DNA from: Branchipolynoe longqiensis
Lineage: Eukaryota > Annelida > Polychaeta > Phyllodocida > Polynoidae
Length of the DNA: 64,000 bases
Reading direction: 5' to 3'
NCBI GenBank assembly: GCA_030323885.1
Contig: CM059199.1
Span: forward strand, 37,642,590 to 37,706,589
The notes under the pieces are model-generated. The model searched no databases. It was given only the letters and a program-made list of their open reading frames with translations, and was not told the DNA's origin. This document shows positions 1-11,019 of the stretch, in pieces (within the stretch, counting starts at the first letter, position 1; every line of letters begins with the position of its first letter). The translations under genes and the position numbers were made by a program.

Positions 1-608
1 AGAGGGGTGGTAGGTGGGGTGTTGTGAGGTGAGGTGAGGATGGGGGATGTGGTAGAGGGGGCTAGGTGGGGTGTTGTGAGGTGAGGTGAGGAGTGGGGAT
101 GTGGTAGAGGGGTGGTAGGTGGGGTGTTGTGAGGTGAGGAGTGGGAATGTGGTAGAGGGGTGGTAGGTGGGGTGTTGTGAGGTGAGGTGAGGATGGGGGA
201 TGTGGTAGAGGGGTGGTAGGTGGGGTGTTGTGAGGTGAGGTGAGGAGTGGGGATGTGCTAGAGGGGGCTAGGTGGGGCGTTGTGAGGTGAGGTGAGGAAT
301 GTGGTAGAGGGGTGGTAGGTGGGGTGTTGTGAGGTGAGGTGAGGAGCAGGGATGTGGTAGAGGGGTGGTAGGTGTTGTGAGGTGAGGTGAGGATGGGGAT
401 GTGGTAGAGGGGGTGGTAGGTGGGGTGTTGTGAGATGAGGTGAGGATGGGGGATGTGGTAGAGGGGTGGTAGGTGGGGTGTTGTGGGGGGAGGTGAGGAT
501 GGGGGATGTGGTAGAGGGGTGGTAGGTGTGGTGTTGTGAGGTGAGGATGGGGGATGTGGTAGAGGGGGCTAGGTGGGGCGGTGTGAGGTGAGGTGAGGTG
601 AGGAGTAG
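1..608 (+). repeat. G-rich minisatellite
   Basis: About ten copies of a 45-62-bp unit containing GGTAGGTGGGGTGTTGTGAG and GATGTGGTAGAGGGG. The units vary by small deletions. The array continues leftward out of the window. The predicted proteins here are low-complexity artefacts. Confidence 0.95.
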
Positions 609-1127
609 TGATGTGGTAGAGGAGGGTGGCAGGGTGGGGGGGGGGGGGTTATGGGGAGGAGGAGGAGGAGGAGGAGGAGGGGGGGGAGGTGGAGGAGGAG
701 GAGGAGGAGGGGGAGGAGGAGGAGGGGGAGGAGGGGGGGGGAGGGGGGGGAGGAGGAGGAGGAGGAGGCGGGGAGGAGGAGGAGGAGGAGGAGGGGAGGA
801 GGGTACAGGAGGGGGGAGGGGGAGGGGGGAGAAGTAGGGAGGAGGGGAGGAGGGGGGAGGAGGGGGAGGAGGAGGAGGAGGGGAGGAGGAGGAGGAGGGG
901 GGGAGCGGGAGGAGGACACGGATGGGTGAGGAGGGGGAGGACGATGAGGAGGAGGAGGGGGAGGAGGGGGGGAGGAGGAGGAGGAGGAGGGGGAGGAGGG
1001 GGGAGGAGGGGGAGGAGGAGGGGGAGGAGGGGGAGGAGGAGGAGGAGGAGGAGGAGGAGGAGGAGGAGGAGGAGGAGGAGGAGGAGGAGGAGGAGGAGGA
1101 GGAGGAGGGGGAGGAGGGGGAGGAGGG
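609..1127 (+). repeat. Purine-only GGA/GGGGA tract
   Basis: About 500 bases with almost no pyrimidine, mainly GGA repeats with GGGGGA and GAGGAGGG variants and a ~90-bp uninterrupted GGA run near 1032-1107. Such a mirror-like homopurine tract can form triplex or G-quadruplex structures. Confidence 0.95.
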
Positions 1128-1385
1128 GGGTCCCTCACTGGACTATAATGGCACAGTAACCCGCGACTGGACCATCACCCCTCAGTAAACAGGACGGGTC
1201 AATGGGAACCCGGGAAGGCCTGGTGGTTCCTTTACCTGATTGCTTACTTCACACCTGGGCATGGCGTGTGGTGAGTGGGTGGAGTTGGGTGAGAATTGCT
1301 TAACTCGCCTCATTCACGTGACTGAACTAAATTATTAAAACAAGATTACACGATGAGGTTTAGTAGGCTGGCCGAGATTGATTTA
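1128..1385. other. Unique sequence, no feature seen
   Basis: Ordinary mixed sequence between two simple-sequence arrays. No convincing ORF or repeat family was recognised. Confidence 0.5.
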
Positions 1386-2312
1386 TGCTCATGTGAGTGT
1401 GGTGTGTGACTCGTGAGTGTGAATGTGCGTGTGAGTGTGCATGTCAGTGTGGTATGTGAATGTGCATGTAAGTGTGGTTTGTGAGTGAGTGTGTGTATGT
1501 GAGTGTGTGTGTATGTGAGTGTGTGTGTATGTGAGTGTGTGTATGCGAGTGGGTGTGTATGCGAGTGGGTGTGTATGTGAGTGTGTGTGTATGTGAGTGT
1601 GTATGTGAGTGTGTGTATGTGAGTGTGCATGTAAGTGTGGTTTGTGAGTGTGTGTATGTGAGTGTGTGTGTATGTGAGTGTGTGTGTATGTGAGTGTGTG
1701 TGTATGTGAGTGTGTGTATGTGAGTGTGTATGTGAGTGTGTATGTGAGTGTGTGTATGTGAGTGTGCATGTAAGTGTGGTTTGTGAGTGTGTGTATGTGA
1801 GTGTGTGTGTATGTGAGTGTGTGTGTATGTGAGTGTGTGTGTATGTGAGTGTGTGTATGTGAGTGTGTGTATGTGAGTGTGTGTGTATGTGTGTGTATGT
1901 GAATGTGTGTGTAAGTGTGGTTTGTGAGTGTGTGTATGTGAGTGTGTGTGTATGTGAGTGTGTGTGTATGTGAGTGTGTGTGTATGTGAGTGTGTGTATG
2001 TGAGTGTGTGTGTATGTGAGTGTGTGTATGTGAGTGTGTGTATGTGAGTGTGTGTGTATGTGTGTGTATGTGAATGTGCATGTATGTGAGTTTGTATGTG
2101 TGTGTATATGAGTGTGTATTTGAATGTGTGTATGTGAGTGCGTATATGTCTGGAGTGTGTTTTGTGAATCTGTATTTGAGTGTGTGTACTTAAGTGTGTA
2201 TGTGAATGCGTGTGTATGTGTGTGGAATGTGTGTATGTGTATGTGGGTGTGTGTGTGTCACTGTCAGTGTGTGTATTTGACTGAGTGTGTGTGTATGTGA
2301 GTGTGTGTACCC
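1386..2312 (+). repeat. GTGTGTATGTGA minisatellite
   Basis: About 900 bp of GTGTGTATGTGA and GTATGTGAGT variants, with recurring longer periods marked by GTAAGTGTGGTTTGTGAG near 1468, 1632, 1770 and 1912. The long minus-strand His/Thr ORFs (up to 300 codons) are translations of this repeat, not genes. Confidence 0.95.
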
Positions 2313-2417
2313 AGTTTGTGCTTGCTGTTTTACGTCCATGCAACATCTAAGGTCATATCAGGACGGAATGTATGTAGTTAGTATGTATGTACTATCTGTG
2401 TAGTTAGTATGTATATA

Positions 2418-2608
2418 CAGTAAAACCTCTCTATACCGACCCTCCCCTCCACAGATCGACCACTCCGCTATATCGATCGCTTTATTTGGACCAATACCAT
2501 TCCCACAATACCATTGTAAGGATATTCTACTTCTCTAAACCGACCACCTCCCTAAATGGATCACTTAAATTCGGTCCCATGGTCGGTCGATTTAGAAAGG
2601 TTTTACTG
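2418..2608. mobile_element. TIR-10 (pogo-like MITE), 191 bp
   Basis: Ends are CAGTAAAACCTCTCTATACC and the inverted GATTTAGAAAGGTTTTACTG, with TA on the left side. The same 191-bp element, also with TIRs CAGTAAAACCTCTCTAA, occurs at 51300-51490. Short SINE-1 tail pieces flank it at about 2318-2366 and 2612-2684. Confidence 0.85.
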
Positions 2609-2777
2609 CAGTTAGTTAGTTTTTGGAGCTTTACATCCTGGCAACATCTAAGGTCATATCAGGATGGGTACCGGATTGTGACAATACCATTTTCGAAACC
2701 AAAACATTTATCTAGATTTGAACCTAAATACCTAACTTAAGTTATATACCGGTGCAGTTATTAAGCAAGTGTAGTAG

Positions 2778-3290
2778 TCTGGTGTCTCATCAAACCTAAA
2801 AATATTTGCGGATGACACAAAGGTCTTTCGAGCAATAAAAGACGTAAGAGATAAAAATCTCTTACAAGAGGATATTCTGAAACTCTCACAATGGTCTGAG
2901 AAATGGCAATTGCCCTTCAATGAAAAGAAGTGCAAAATTATTCATTACGGGAAAAATAATCCTCATTACGTCTATATTATGCAGAACACTGTCCTGCAAC
3001 AAGATAGCTATGAAAAGGACTTGGGTGTAACCTTCGACTCCCAACTCTCCTTTCAGAAACACATGAGGACTATCATCTCAAATGCTAACCAGAGAGTAGG
3101 AATAATTAAAAGAACCTTCCATCGCCTCAACAAGAACAATTTTCTCATTCTATTTAAGTCTCTTGTTAGGCCAATTTTGGAATACTGTCCACAAATTTGG
3201 AGCCCAATTTTTCGGAAAGATATTCTGGAGATCGAAAAGGTTCAGAGACGTGCAACGAAACTAGTTGCAGTTATAAAGGACTTTACATGA
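2778..3290 (+). pseudogene. LINE reverse transcriptase fragment
   Basis: A single open frame reads FADD (the catalytic Asp pair of the reverse transcriptase active site), then LSQWSEKWQLPFNEKKC, EKDLGVTFDSQLSF, LFKSLVRPILEYCPQIWSP and EKVQRRATKL. This is the palm-to-thumb region of a CR1/jockey-type non-LTR retrotransposon. It is cut at the 5' side by in-frame TAG codons at 2772 and 2775 and at the 3' side just after IKDF, where unrelated GC-rich DNA begins. It is a dead, 5'-truncated copy. Confidence 0.9.
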
Positions 3291-3594
3291 GCCCTACTAC
3301 CACGCGGTGGCGGCGGAGACTATGCCGCGCACCTACGCAGTTACACTGAACTGCGCTAGGTGGGGGCAGGCTAGCCACCGCACAGACCCCCGATGGGGCT
3401 GCCCTCTACTGGTTGTGGCGAGCCACCTATAGAGGCGACGTGGGACCTGGCGAGTTAGGGGGCGGGTCAGTTGACTGTGAACGCCGTGGAGAGCAGAGAG
3501 GTTTAATAAACCAAGTTAAAGCGTACTTATATCAAATCTTGGCGTTCTTCCGTGTGTGCGTGGCAGTGTGAGGAGGAAGGCTGTGGGCCATTAC
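3290..3594. mobile_element. GC-rich 305-bp insertion candidate
   Basis: The composition jumps exactly where the LINE frame ends. ACATG stands on both sides (3285-3289 and 3595-3599) as a possible target duplication. Inside are GGTTTAATAAACC (a polyadenylation-like AATAAA) near 3500 and a run of CG dinucleotides. A solo LTR or SINE is possible; neither was recognised. Confidence 0.45.
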
Positions 3595-3745
3595 ACATGT
3601 ATTGATGCACAGAAGCGTATTATACCAAGTCAATAGAACCGCTCACTACAGAAGCCTGTCATGCCAGAATTGTTGTATGGATGCAAGACTTAATTTTGCA
3701 TGTTTTCCGTTAAAATATCTCCAACATTAACCATCTATATAAATA

Positions 3746-4429
3746 AATACAGGGATGAAAGTGGTCTCTGGTAAAAAGACAAATTTAAAATAAAAAGCGG
3801 AAATCTGAGGTGACGTGACCTTTTTTTTTTGTATATATACCCACGTATATACAACGTATATGCGGATGTAACCGAATTGCACAGTGCTGCCACCCAGGGG
3901 GCTCCTGGGGGGCTCACAGGATAGTGCCATGCACAACCACCAGGTGGGGCAGGAGCCTCCCTACACCTGTTGTTTATGTTGGCTCAGTCTGTCCCTGGCA
4001 GCCAGAGCCTCCACACTTGCTTTCAAAACTTTACTTTTAGATAATACCACCATGTTTAAGTTCCATTCAAGCTGCATTCAATAACCAAAATCACACAGAG
4101 CTACATCGGTGTCCTAGTAATTATTATTAAAAGAATGGAAACCGATGGAGAATTTACACGAACATGTTGATCTTCTCCCATAGACTTAACGCTGTCAGTG
4201 ATTCAATGGAATACGCCGGAAGTCAGGTTTCATACACTACTCTCTCCTAGCACTATCCTAGTACCATTGCACTGATCAGTCAGTACAGATTATCCTTGGA
4301 GATCATTTCACTGTACTTCTTTTGACTGATTTGACCAGAAAAAGAGCAGATATTATGAGACTATGCAACTTTAATCAACAAATCTAACAACAAACAGAAA
4401 GTTCTTTTTATGTGAGAGAGGGGGAGAAT
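3746..4429. other. Mostly unique sequence with a short repeat edge
   Basis: 3752-3800 (GGGATGAAAGTGGTCTCTGG, then AAAAGCGGAAATC) matches the left end of the repeat at 27668 and 59965. The segment 4190-4290, with CCGGAAGTCAGGTTTCAT, recurs inverted near 60770-60840. Nothing else was recognised. Confidence 0.5.
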
Positions 4430-4770
4430 ATAAAGATTGATTGCTTGGTGGTTGTTTAATGCCAGGTTGGCAGTAAAGGTGATATTCATGGCAAGAAGCG
4501 TTAAACTTTTATTCTGTCTATTATTATTCAACCATCGCATTTACACAGAATGTGAAAGCATACAATCAATTGTGTTAAAAGACAATTTGATGTTAAAAAC
4601 CCACAATCATACAAAATTGCGGTGGGAAAAGAATTTTTTTTAAATCACATCATTTTAAAGACATCATTTTCCCTAAATTGCTTACAACTGTTTAATAATA
4701 TATATGAGGTGTTACAGTCCTGTTGTCTTCAAGGCGATAATGTCTTCTTCTCTTAGAATATAAAGAAATA
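4430..4770. repeat. Dispersed repeat shared with 50225 and 60487
   Basis: The blocks CATGGCAAGAAGCG, ACCATCGCATTTACACAGAA and ACAGTCCTGTTGTCTTCAAG recur near 60530-60600 and 50320-50540 with moderate divergence. The class is unknown. Confidence 0.6.
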
Positions 4771-4782
4771 TGATGTATGTAT

Positions 4783-5122
4783 TTAAAGTTGCATAGTCTG
4801 ATGGTTTTGAATTTCTGTATTTTTTCTGAGATAAATATATTAGAACGATCACTATTTACATTAGTTCAAAGCTACTGTTATTTTAAATGGTAAACTTTTG
4901 AGATATTTTGAGTGCAAACATGGAAAATTGTCTCTGTGACTAAGGCTTGCAACCATAGACTTCTGCAGTAACAGGTTCTGTTAAATTGACTCAGTATTGC
5001 CTTCTATGCAGAAACAAATGTTTAATAAGTGCATCAGTATCTAAGTTAGATATGTAAAATCAAATCTAGATAATTGGATTGGTTTTGAAAATTTGATATT
5101 TCATCGGCCTATGCAGCTTTAA
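4783..5122. mobile_element. TIR-1 element, complete
   Basis: Bounded by TTAA on both sides. TIRs are AGTTGCATAGTCTGATGG and CATCGGCCTATGCAGCT. The internal sequence (ATAAATATATTAGAACGATC to TCTAGATAATTGG) matches the other TIR-1 copies. TTAA duplication suggests mobilisation by a piggyBac-like transposase. Confidence 0.85.
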
Positions 5123-5160
5123 GGGCTGACAGAAAGAAATGTGTCTTAGGAGAATGGTCA

Positions 5161-5445
5161 TGGTTGCTTTGTTGGGGTTTACACCCTGCCAACATCTAAG
5201 GTCTTTTCATGATGGCTATCGATATGAGTGCGCACTCATGCTTACTTTATAGTGCTGCCCCGTTGGCAGACCAGGCCACAATTTCCCATTCAGTCACATC
5301 CTGATACTGAGCTAGGCATTCCTTGCAATGCCGAGCTCCAGTATAGGTAGCGACAAGTATCAATGTTGTAAGTCCGGAATTTGAAGTCCCGACCTTCTGC
5401 ACGGGAAGCCTGCGCTCTATCCGATTCAGCTATCACGTACAGTGC
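5161..5445 (-). mobile_element. SINE-1 copy
   Basis: Minus-oriented copy of the ~330-bp tRNA-derived SINE, diverged (ACACCCTGCCAACATCTAAG at its 3' end; degenerate tRNA-like head near 5400). Confidence 0.75.
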
Positions 5446-5535
5446 AGAAGTAAGTGATGACTGGAGGGTGGAGAAGGGGGAAAGTGAAAAGGATAGAGAG
5501 AGGAGGGGAGAGGATGCAGAGAGGTTTGATGGATG

Positions 5536-5835
5536 TTGTTGTTTGTTTGTTGTTGTTTTACGTCCTAGCAACATCTAAGGTCATATCAGGACGGGTACCG
5601 ACTTGTGACAGTGCGCACTCATGGCGACTTTATAGTGCTGTCTCATTGGGAAACCAGGCCGCCGGCACCATGACCTGATATCCCACTCAGTCACATTATC
5701 CTGACACTGAGCACATCAGTCCTTGCCATGTCCTAATAATGCCGAGCGCCTGGCTAGGAAGTGACAAGCACCAATTTTCAAGTCATTGGTTTGATTCGAC
5801 CATGGTTCGAACCCACGACCCCACGATCTACCAGC
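5536..5835 (-). mobile_element. SINE-1 copy
   Basis: Near-complete minus-oriented copy from the TTGTTGTTTTACGTCC tail to the tRNA-like head (GACCATGGTTCGAACCCACG contains the inverted B box). Confidence 0.88.
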
Positions 5836-5950
5836 ACGGGGGTTTGATGGAGGATATGTGAGTGATGGAGGATATGTGAGTGAGTGTTTGATGGAGGATA
5901 TGTGAGTGAGTGCATGTGTGTGTGTGTGTGTGTGTGAGTGTGTGTATGTG
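5836..5950 (+). repeat. Short tandem repeat plus GT run
   Basis: Three to four copies of a GATGGAGGATATGTGAGTGA unit followed by a GT run, directly joined to the SINE-1 head. Confidence 0.85.
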
Positions 5951-6127
5951 TGGTCGAGGGAGGGGATGGGGTATATGAGCTCCACTAAACCCTCTAGAAC
6001 ATAAAACATGAAGCATAAATTAATTATCTAACAGCGTAAATTGATTACGTCATGTGATACGTCACCTATTTTCCCGCGTTGGTGCTGCAATGATTGCATG
6101 GCGTTCCAGTAGGTGGCACCACTTATT

Positions 6128-6425
6128 GAGTTGGTTGGTTGGTTGTTGGAGTTTTACGTCCTGGCTATATCTAAAGTCATATCAGGATGGGTACCGAATT
6201 GTGACAGTGCACACTCATTGTGAATTTATAGTTCCACCGGGAATTCAGGCTGCCAGCACCATGACCCGATATCCCACTCAGTCACATTATCCGGACACTG
6301 AGTTAACCAGTCCTCACCCTATCCTATTAATGCCGAGCGGCAGACTAGGAAGCAACAAGTACAAATTTTATTAGTCATTGATTTGACTCAACCGGGAACC
6401 AAACTTCCGATGTCCCTCACGCGAT
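6128..6425 (-). mobile_element. SINE-1 copy
   Basis: Minus-oriented copy with the tail GTTGGTTGGTTGTTGGAG and head region near 6400. The following 6426-6753 shows no recognised feature. Confidence 0.85.
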
Positions 6426-6753
6426 GCCGGTCGTTGAATGATTTCAAATTTTAAATGGGTCAAGGTCAAAGTCAAAGACAGATGCCCATTTGAAATCACT
6501 CCGCGAATTAACCCCCAATCTCCCACTAAAGAATCACCGACACCCAGTATGATGCTGTGAATGTTCAATGCATGCGGTGATGCTATGCAACGTATTGTTT
6601 GGATGCTACTATTGCTAGTCCCATTCATGTTGCCATCTTGATTTCATATACATAGGATGAGTGGTCTCAGATCAACATGAGGGATCCAACATGGCAAAAC
6701 AACACTGTTGTGTGTAAGTGCCATTTTCGCAGCTTTATCAGCTTGGTCATTAC

Positions 6754-7084
6754 CGGGCGTGGTGGCCTAATGGAGCGCGGGCCTTGCGTGTGGAAGGTTG
6801 TGAGTTCGGTTCTCGGTCAAGTCAAACCAATGACTTAAAAATTGATACTTGTTGCTTCCTAGCCTGGTGCTCGGCATTAATAGGATAGGGCAAGGACCGG
6901 TTGGCTCAGTGTCAGGATAAGGTGACTGAGTGGGATATTGGGTCATGGTGCCAGCAGCCTGATTTCCCAGTGAGGCAGTGCTATAAAGTTACCATGAGTG
7001 CGCACTGTCACAAGTCAGTACCCGGTCTGATATGACCTTAGATGTTGCCAGGATGTAAAACTCCAACAAACAAACAAACAAACA
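6754..7084 (+). mobile_element. SINE-1 reference copy (full length)
   Basis: Plus-oriented complete copy. The tRNA-like head starts ACCGGGCGTGGTGGCCTAATG with an A-box-like stretch, then GAGTTCGGTTCTC as a B-box relic at about 6809. The body contains GGATAGGGCAAGG and GTCAGGATAAGGTGACTGAG, and the tail is CCAACAAACAAACAAAC. The promoter layout shows a Pol III transcript copied by a LINE. More than 25 full or partial copies lie in this window. Confidence 0.92.
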
Positions 7085-7349
7085 TGGTCATTCCCTTGGA
7101 TACCGCTATGGACAGGCACAAGTGGATGTTGTACCTTGACATTGCCGAGGAATCTTTTCTTAAAAAATACATTTCTCATGATTAGGTGGTTTTTCCAACC
7201 ACCAGTAGGCATGAGAAAGAGTAGATGGAGACCGCATGATTTGTTCGGTCAGCAATTTTTATGTTCGCTAATGCAACTTTAAAATGCTAGTAACACAACT
7301 TTGAATCAACCTATTCTGTGCGAGTTATTTTGGATTTAAACACGGCTAA

Positions 7350-7651
7350 GGGTCTCTGTGACTAAGGCTTGCAACCACTTGCGACCACTTTGCGACCAAA
7401 GGCCAGCGACCTCGTTGCGACAAAATTTAACAAGGCAGGAAAAACAATCGTCGGTGATTGGCCGGCGACCTGTCACAAGCGCTGAAAATGGTTTTGGTCG
7501 CAAGCAGGTTTTTGGTGCAGCAGCTGCAACCACCTTGTGACCAAAATTGTCGCCCGGACGTCCTCAATCGGTGGCTGACTGCTTGCGACCACCTTGCAAC
7601 CATCCCTTTTTGATGGTCGCAAGCGATTGCAAGTGTAGTGTGACTAGGGCA
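7350..7651. mobile_element. TIR-11 element (GCTTGCAACC type), ~300 bp
   Basis: The left end (CTCTGTGACTAAGGCTTGCA, then ACCACTTGCGACC) is inverted at the right end (GGTCGCAAGCGATTGCAAG, then TGTGACTAGGGC). The interior repeats TTGCGACC and GGTCGCAAG several times, giving strong palindromic potential. 7085-7349 and 7652-8284 have no recognised feature. Confidence 0.75.
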
Positions 7652-8284
7652 TAAGCCACTCCTCAGCTGTTGAGTGCGGTAGGCCAAGGAATATTTATAA
7701 TTGGATAGGTTAAAAAAAAAAATGAAATAGAACTCTAACAATACGTTTTAGCCTCATTAATTAGAGAGAAGGGTTATTAAAGAACCATCTCTAAGTGTGG
7801 AAACTATTGGTACAACGTTCCCTCTCTAGTACCTATCTCACGTTCAGAACAATAACCTCGAACCAAATGGATGTTATCCAAACACAGTACGCTGTGGAAT
7901 GGAAACACATTCTTGACCTTATTCATGCGAACAAACTGGAAATGAGGCTCACGAAGGAACATGGGGATTCCGAGTTCAGCTGGTCCCTCAGCAAAGACTG
8001 AAGCTGTGACGCCAGAATGCCAGGTTACAGCTACAGCTTAGACGCCGGAAGGTGGGTGAAATGGTGAATACACATACATAAAGTGGTGTTATCGAAAGTA
8101 ACATGCTAGGACAATTTCACTGCAATATACGTTAGAAACAAACGTATGGCAATACCTCTACCAAGTTTGGTTATCAGGAGACAAGTGGTTATAAGTTCAA
8201 AATGAGTTCAGGGTCTACAGTGAAGGAATGTGCTGGGAGTGGCGCTAACCATACAAGATGGCTGAATGAGTTGAGCGTCCATCT

Positions 8285-8412
8285 CCCATTTTGGTAGGTT
8301 GTGGGATTTGAACCCATGCATTCGGACCCTGGTCGAGCCAAACCAATGACTTAAAAATTGATACTTGTCACTACCTAGCCTGGCGCTTGGCATTATTAGG
8401 ATAGGGCAAGGA
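8285..8412 (+). mobile_element. SINE-1 fragment
   Basis: Contains the middle of the family (CAAACCAATGACTTAAAAATTG to GGATAGGGCAAGGAGC), truncated at the 3' side. Confidence 0.8.
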
Positions 8413-8567
8413 GCAGTGGAATGAGGAAGACCAATCATCAAGGATTAAAATTGTCCCTGTTTAATCAACTAATGAGAACAAAAACACAACAAAAACAACG
8501 TTGTTTGGTCACAACTTCAGGCCTTCTTGAGACACAAGCGAAACTCGGAATACCCAGAGTGAATAAT

Positions 8568-8881
8568 GGTGTTCTCTGTGGCGGAGTGGTTAGAGTGTCT
8601 GACTTTTTTCTAGGTCGGACTCCTAATCTGAAGGTCAGTGGTTCGATTCCCCGTGCCCCCACCTCTGCCAATTTGGATTTCCACCGCTGTGTATAACTTA
8701 CAGCGACATCAAAGGCCAGTTGCTCTCATACCATGTCTATGTGGTGTGGGAGGTTAAAAATCCCTTGGGTCGGTAAAAGTGTAGACTCAGGCTTTCTATC
8801 AACAAACTGTCTAATGGTGAAAACAAGTCTATTCAGACTTATCCATGATAGGCAGTATAAATCTTCAAGAAAAATAATGAC
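8568..8881 (+). mobile_element. SINE-2 copy (type II tRNA-derived)
   Basis: The head GGTGTTCTCTGTGGCGGAG, then TGGTTAGAGTGTCTGA, a long variable-arm-like segment, then GGTTCGATTCC (B box), resembles a Leu/Ser-type tRNA. The body (CATACCATGTCTATGTGG to GGTCGGTAAAAGTG) and an A-rich end follow. A 95%-like sister copy lies at 41839-42160 and a minus-oriented head at 9127-9280. Confidence 0.9.
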
Positions 8882-9126
8882 TACAAGGTATGTTTAAATG
8901 GTTACCGATGTGAATGCCGTTTTACAGTCTTGATACCTCTGGTTATAAAACATGGTTTAGCTGCCCATAGCATATATTGGAAGAACACCGGAGGTGAAGT
9001 ATTTGACCCCACCCCCCCTATAGCTAGCTGGAGCTATACATATTACTCAGCGATCACATTTATTTGAGTGTCTGCTTTATAGGATCAATTTCATCAAACA
9101 TAACTCAGTCCATGCCGCTTTAATGA

Positions 9127-9280
9127 TGCTGGTGGATACACAGCGGTGGAAAGCCAAATTGGCAGAGGTGATGGCATGGGTATTCGAACCACTGACCTTC
9201 AGATTAGGAGTCCGACCGAGAAAAAAATCAGACACTCTAACCACTCTACCACAGAGGACACCACTTGTTGCGCAAGAGGT
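9127..9280 (-). mobile_element. SINE-2 head fragment
   Basis: Reverse-oriented tRNA-like head with the inverted B box (GTATTCGAACCACTGACC) and the adjacent TCAGATTAGGAGTCCGACC. 9281-9796 holds a G run near 9581 and otherwise nothing recognised. Confidence 0.85.
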
Positions 9281-9796
9281 TAAGCACAGAAGAACTTCAC
9301 ATCAGTAATATTTAGAATGTTTTGACAAATTAGCTGTTTGGCCCAAAACGACCTGTTTGACCTAGTTATGTACATACAAAAAGATCTTAAAACGTGGATT
9401 TTCTGTTTCGGCATTTACTAAACTTTCCAATAATGTGAGGGTTGGCAATTCTCAAAAATGCCCAGCGAACATCAGATTATGAACACAAGGAACCTAACTA
9501 ATAGACTAACAATGCCTGCTCCATCACAGTCAAGAAAAATCTTCTTCTTTTTTTAAATTTGAACAAAATTGGACGAGGGTGGGGGGGGGGGGGTCATGAA
9601 TATTTCTTGTTTTAAGAAATGACATCTCCATCTCCCACGGGCGTAACCAAAACAACAGGTGGCGCTGGCCACCTGGTGGGGATTTGTAGAAGCAGACTGG
9701 GATGATATGGTGTCTGCTTTTCACATTGTTTCTATCTGGTGACCCACTTTGAATCGGACAATACCACAAGTAGAGTTTGGCGGATGAGCGAGTTAG

Positions 9797-9915
9797 TGAT
9801 TGGGGTTTTATATCCGAGCAACGCCTGAAGTCCTAGCAGGACAAATACCTGCTTGTGACGATGTGCACTGATTGTGACTTTATAGTGCTGTCTCATGGGG
9901 ATCCAGGGGTGTAAG
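9797..9915 (-). mobile_element. SINE-1 tail fragment
   Basis: Diverged 3' part of the family in minus orientation (TTTTATATCCGAGCAACGCC to ATAGTGCTGTCTCATGGGG). Confidence 0.65.
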
Positions 9916-9957
9916 CACCACTTTCAAAATCGATTTTCTTACGTTTTTTTAGCTTCA

Positions 9958-10312
9958 TTAAAGCTGCATAGTCCGATGAAGCATCACATTTTCAAATCAA
10001 AACAAATTATCTAGATTTTATTCTACATATCTAACTTAGATACTGAAGCACTTATTAAGTATGTGTGGCCACATAGAAGGGAACGCTGAGTCGATTTAAT
10101 AGATCATGTTAATGCAGAAGCCTATGGTATCAGAGTTTTGACGTGCTTGCCAAAATGATTGTCCCATGTTCGAATTTCAAATATCTCAAAAGGTAGACAT
10201 TTCAATTAAAAGTTACTTCAAACTAAAGTAAGGTAGATTATTATGATCAATTTAATATACTTATCTCAGAAAAATGTCAGAAACTCAAAACCATCGGACT
10301 ATGCAACTTTAA
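9958..10312. mobile_element. TIR-1 element, complete (355 bp)
   Basis: TTAA on both sides (9958-9961 and 10309-10312). The TIRs are AGCTGCATAGTCCGATG and CATCGGACTATGCAACT. This is a good reference copy of the family; no coding capacity. Confidence 0.9.
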
Positions 10313-10344
10313 TGAAGCAGTGGAAATTTTAATCATGGATAATT

Positions 10345-10720
10345 GCTCTTCCTCATTCCACTGCTCCTTGCCCTATCCTAGTAATGCTGGGTGCCAGACT
10401 AGGTAGTGAGACGTATCAATTTTTAAGTCATTGGTTTGACTTGGCCAACTTTGAAGCCCACAGGTATTTGAATCCCATGAATCCCTCCCTACCACACAGG
10501 AATCGAGTGGTCAACTCATTCGGTCACCCCATGAAATAATACCCCACTCACTCGCATTGTCTTGCCAACCAATCCTTGTTCTATCTTATTAATGCCGAGC
10601 GCCAGTATCAATTCGGTAAGTCTTTTGGGTTGACGCAATGTGGGAACTGAACCCACAAACTCCCACACAGGAAGCGCAAGTGCCCTACCTGCCCAACGCA
10701 CTCGACCATCCTGTCCACTG
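10345..10720 (-). mobile_element. Two fused SINE-1 fragments
   Basis: Two successive minus-oriented heads (CTTGCCCTATCCTAGTAATG and TGTTCTATCTTATTAATGCC) each lead into TAAGTCATTGG-like and tRNA-like ends. 10721-11019 is unique. Confidence 0.7.
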
Positions 10721-11019
10721 GTAACAAGCTTATACAATGGAGGTTAGTGCGAAAACACCAATTTGCTAGTTTCTCTCCAGTCACCGCCTATGCAGAGTCA
10801 CATTGCCAGGAGGGAAGGAGCGGGTTGGGGTGGGAATGGAACTGTCAGGTTGCTATGGCAACTGAAGATGGACACCTCCACTTATCACTTTACGTATATA
10901 TCCCACCGCCACGCTAGACCTTAGGCTAACCCTAAGGGTCCCTTACCCGATCCTCCGTGGCTCCAAGTAGGAGGAAAAGGGACTAGTATGACTATACAGT
11001 ACCAATTCCAGTGTCTGTA

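Larger units (their letters stand above)
2690..3745. mobile_element. TIR-1 copy split by a LINE fragment and a GC-rich block
   Basis: The left part (2690-2775, AAACATTTATCTAGATTTGA to GTTATTAAGCAAGTGT) and the right part (about 3606-3745, AGTCAATAGAACC to TTTTGCATG) are consecutive halves of the TIR-1 family sequence. The 830 bases between them are later insertions. Confidence 0.7.

Noticed and set aside
569..1188. Proline-, glutamate- and glycine-rich ORFs on both strands
   Set aside because: They are translations of the GGA/GGGA purine tract; the composition is fixed by the repeat and no domain is present.
1346..2346. His/Thr-rich minus-strand ORFs up to 300 codons
   Set aside because: Product of the GTGTATGTGA array; the lack of stops follows from the repeat period.
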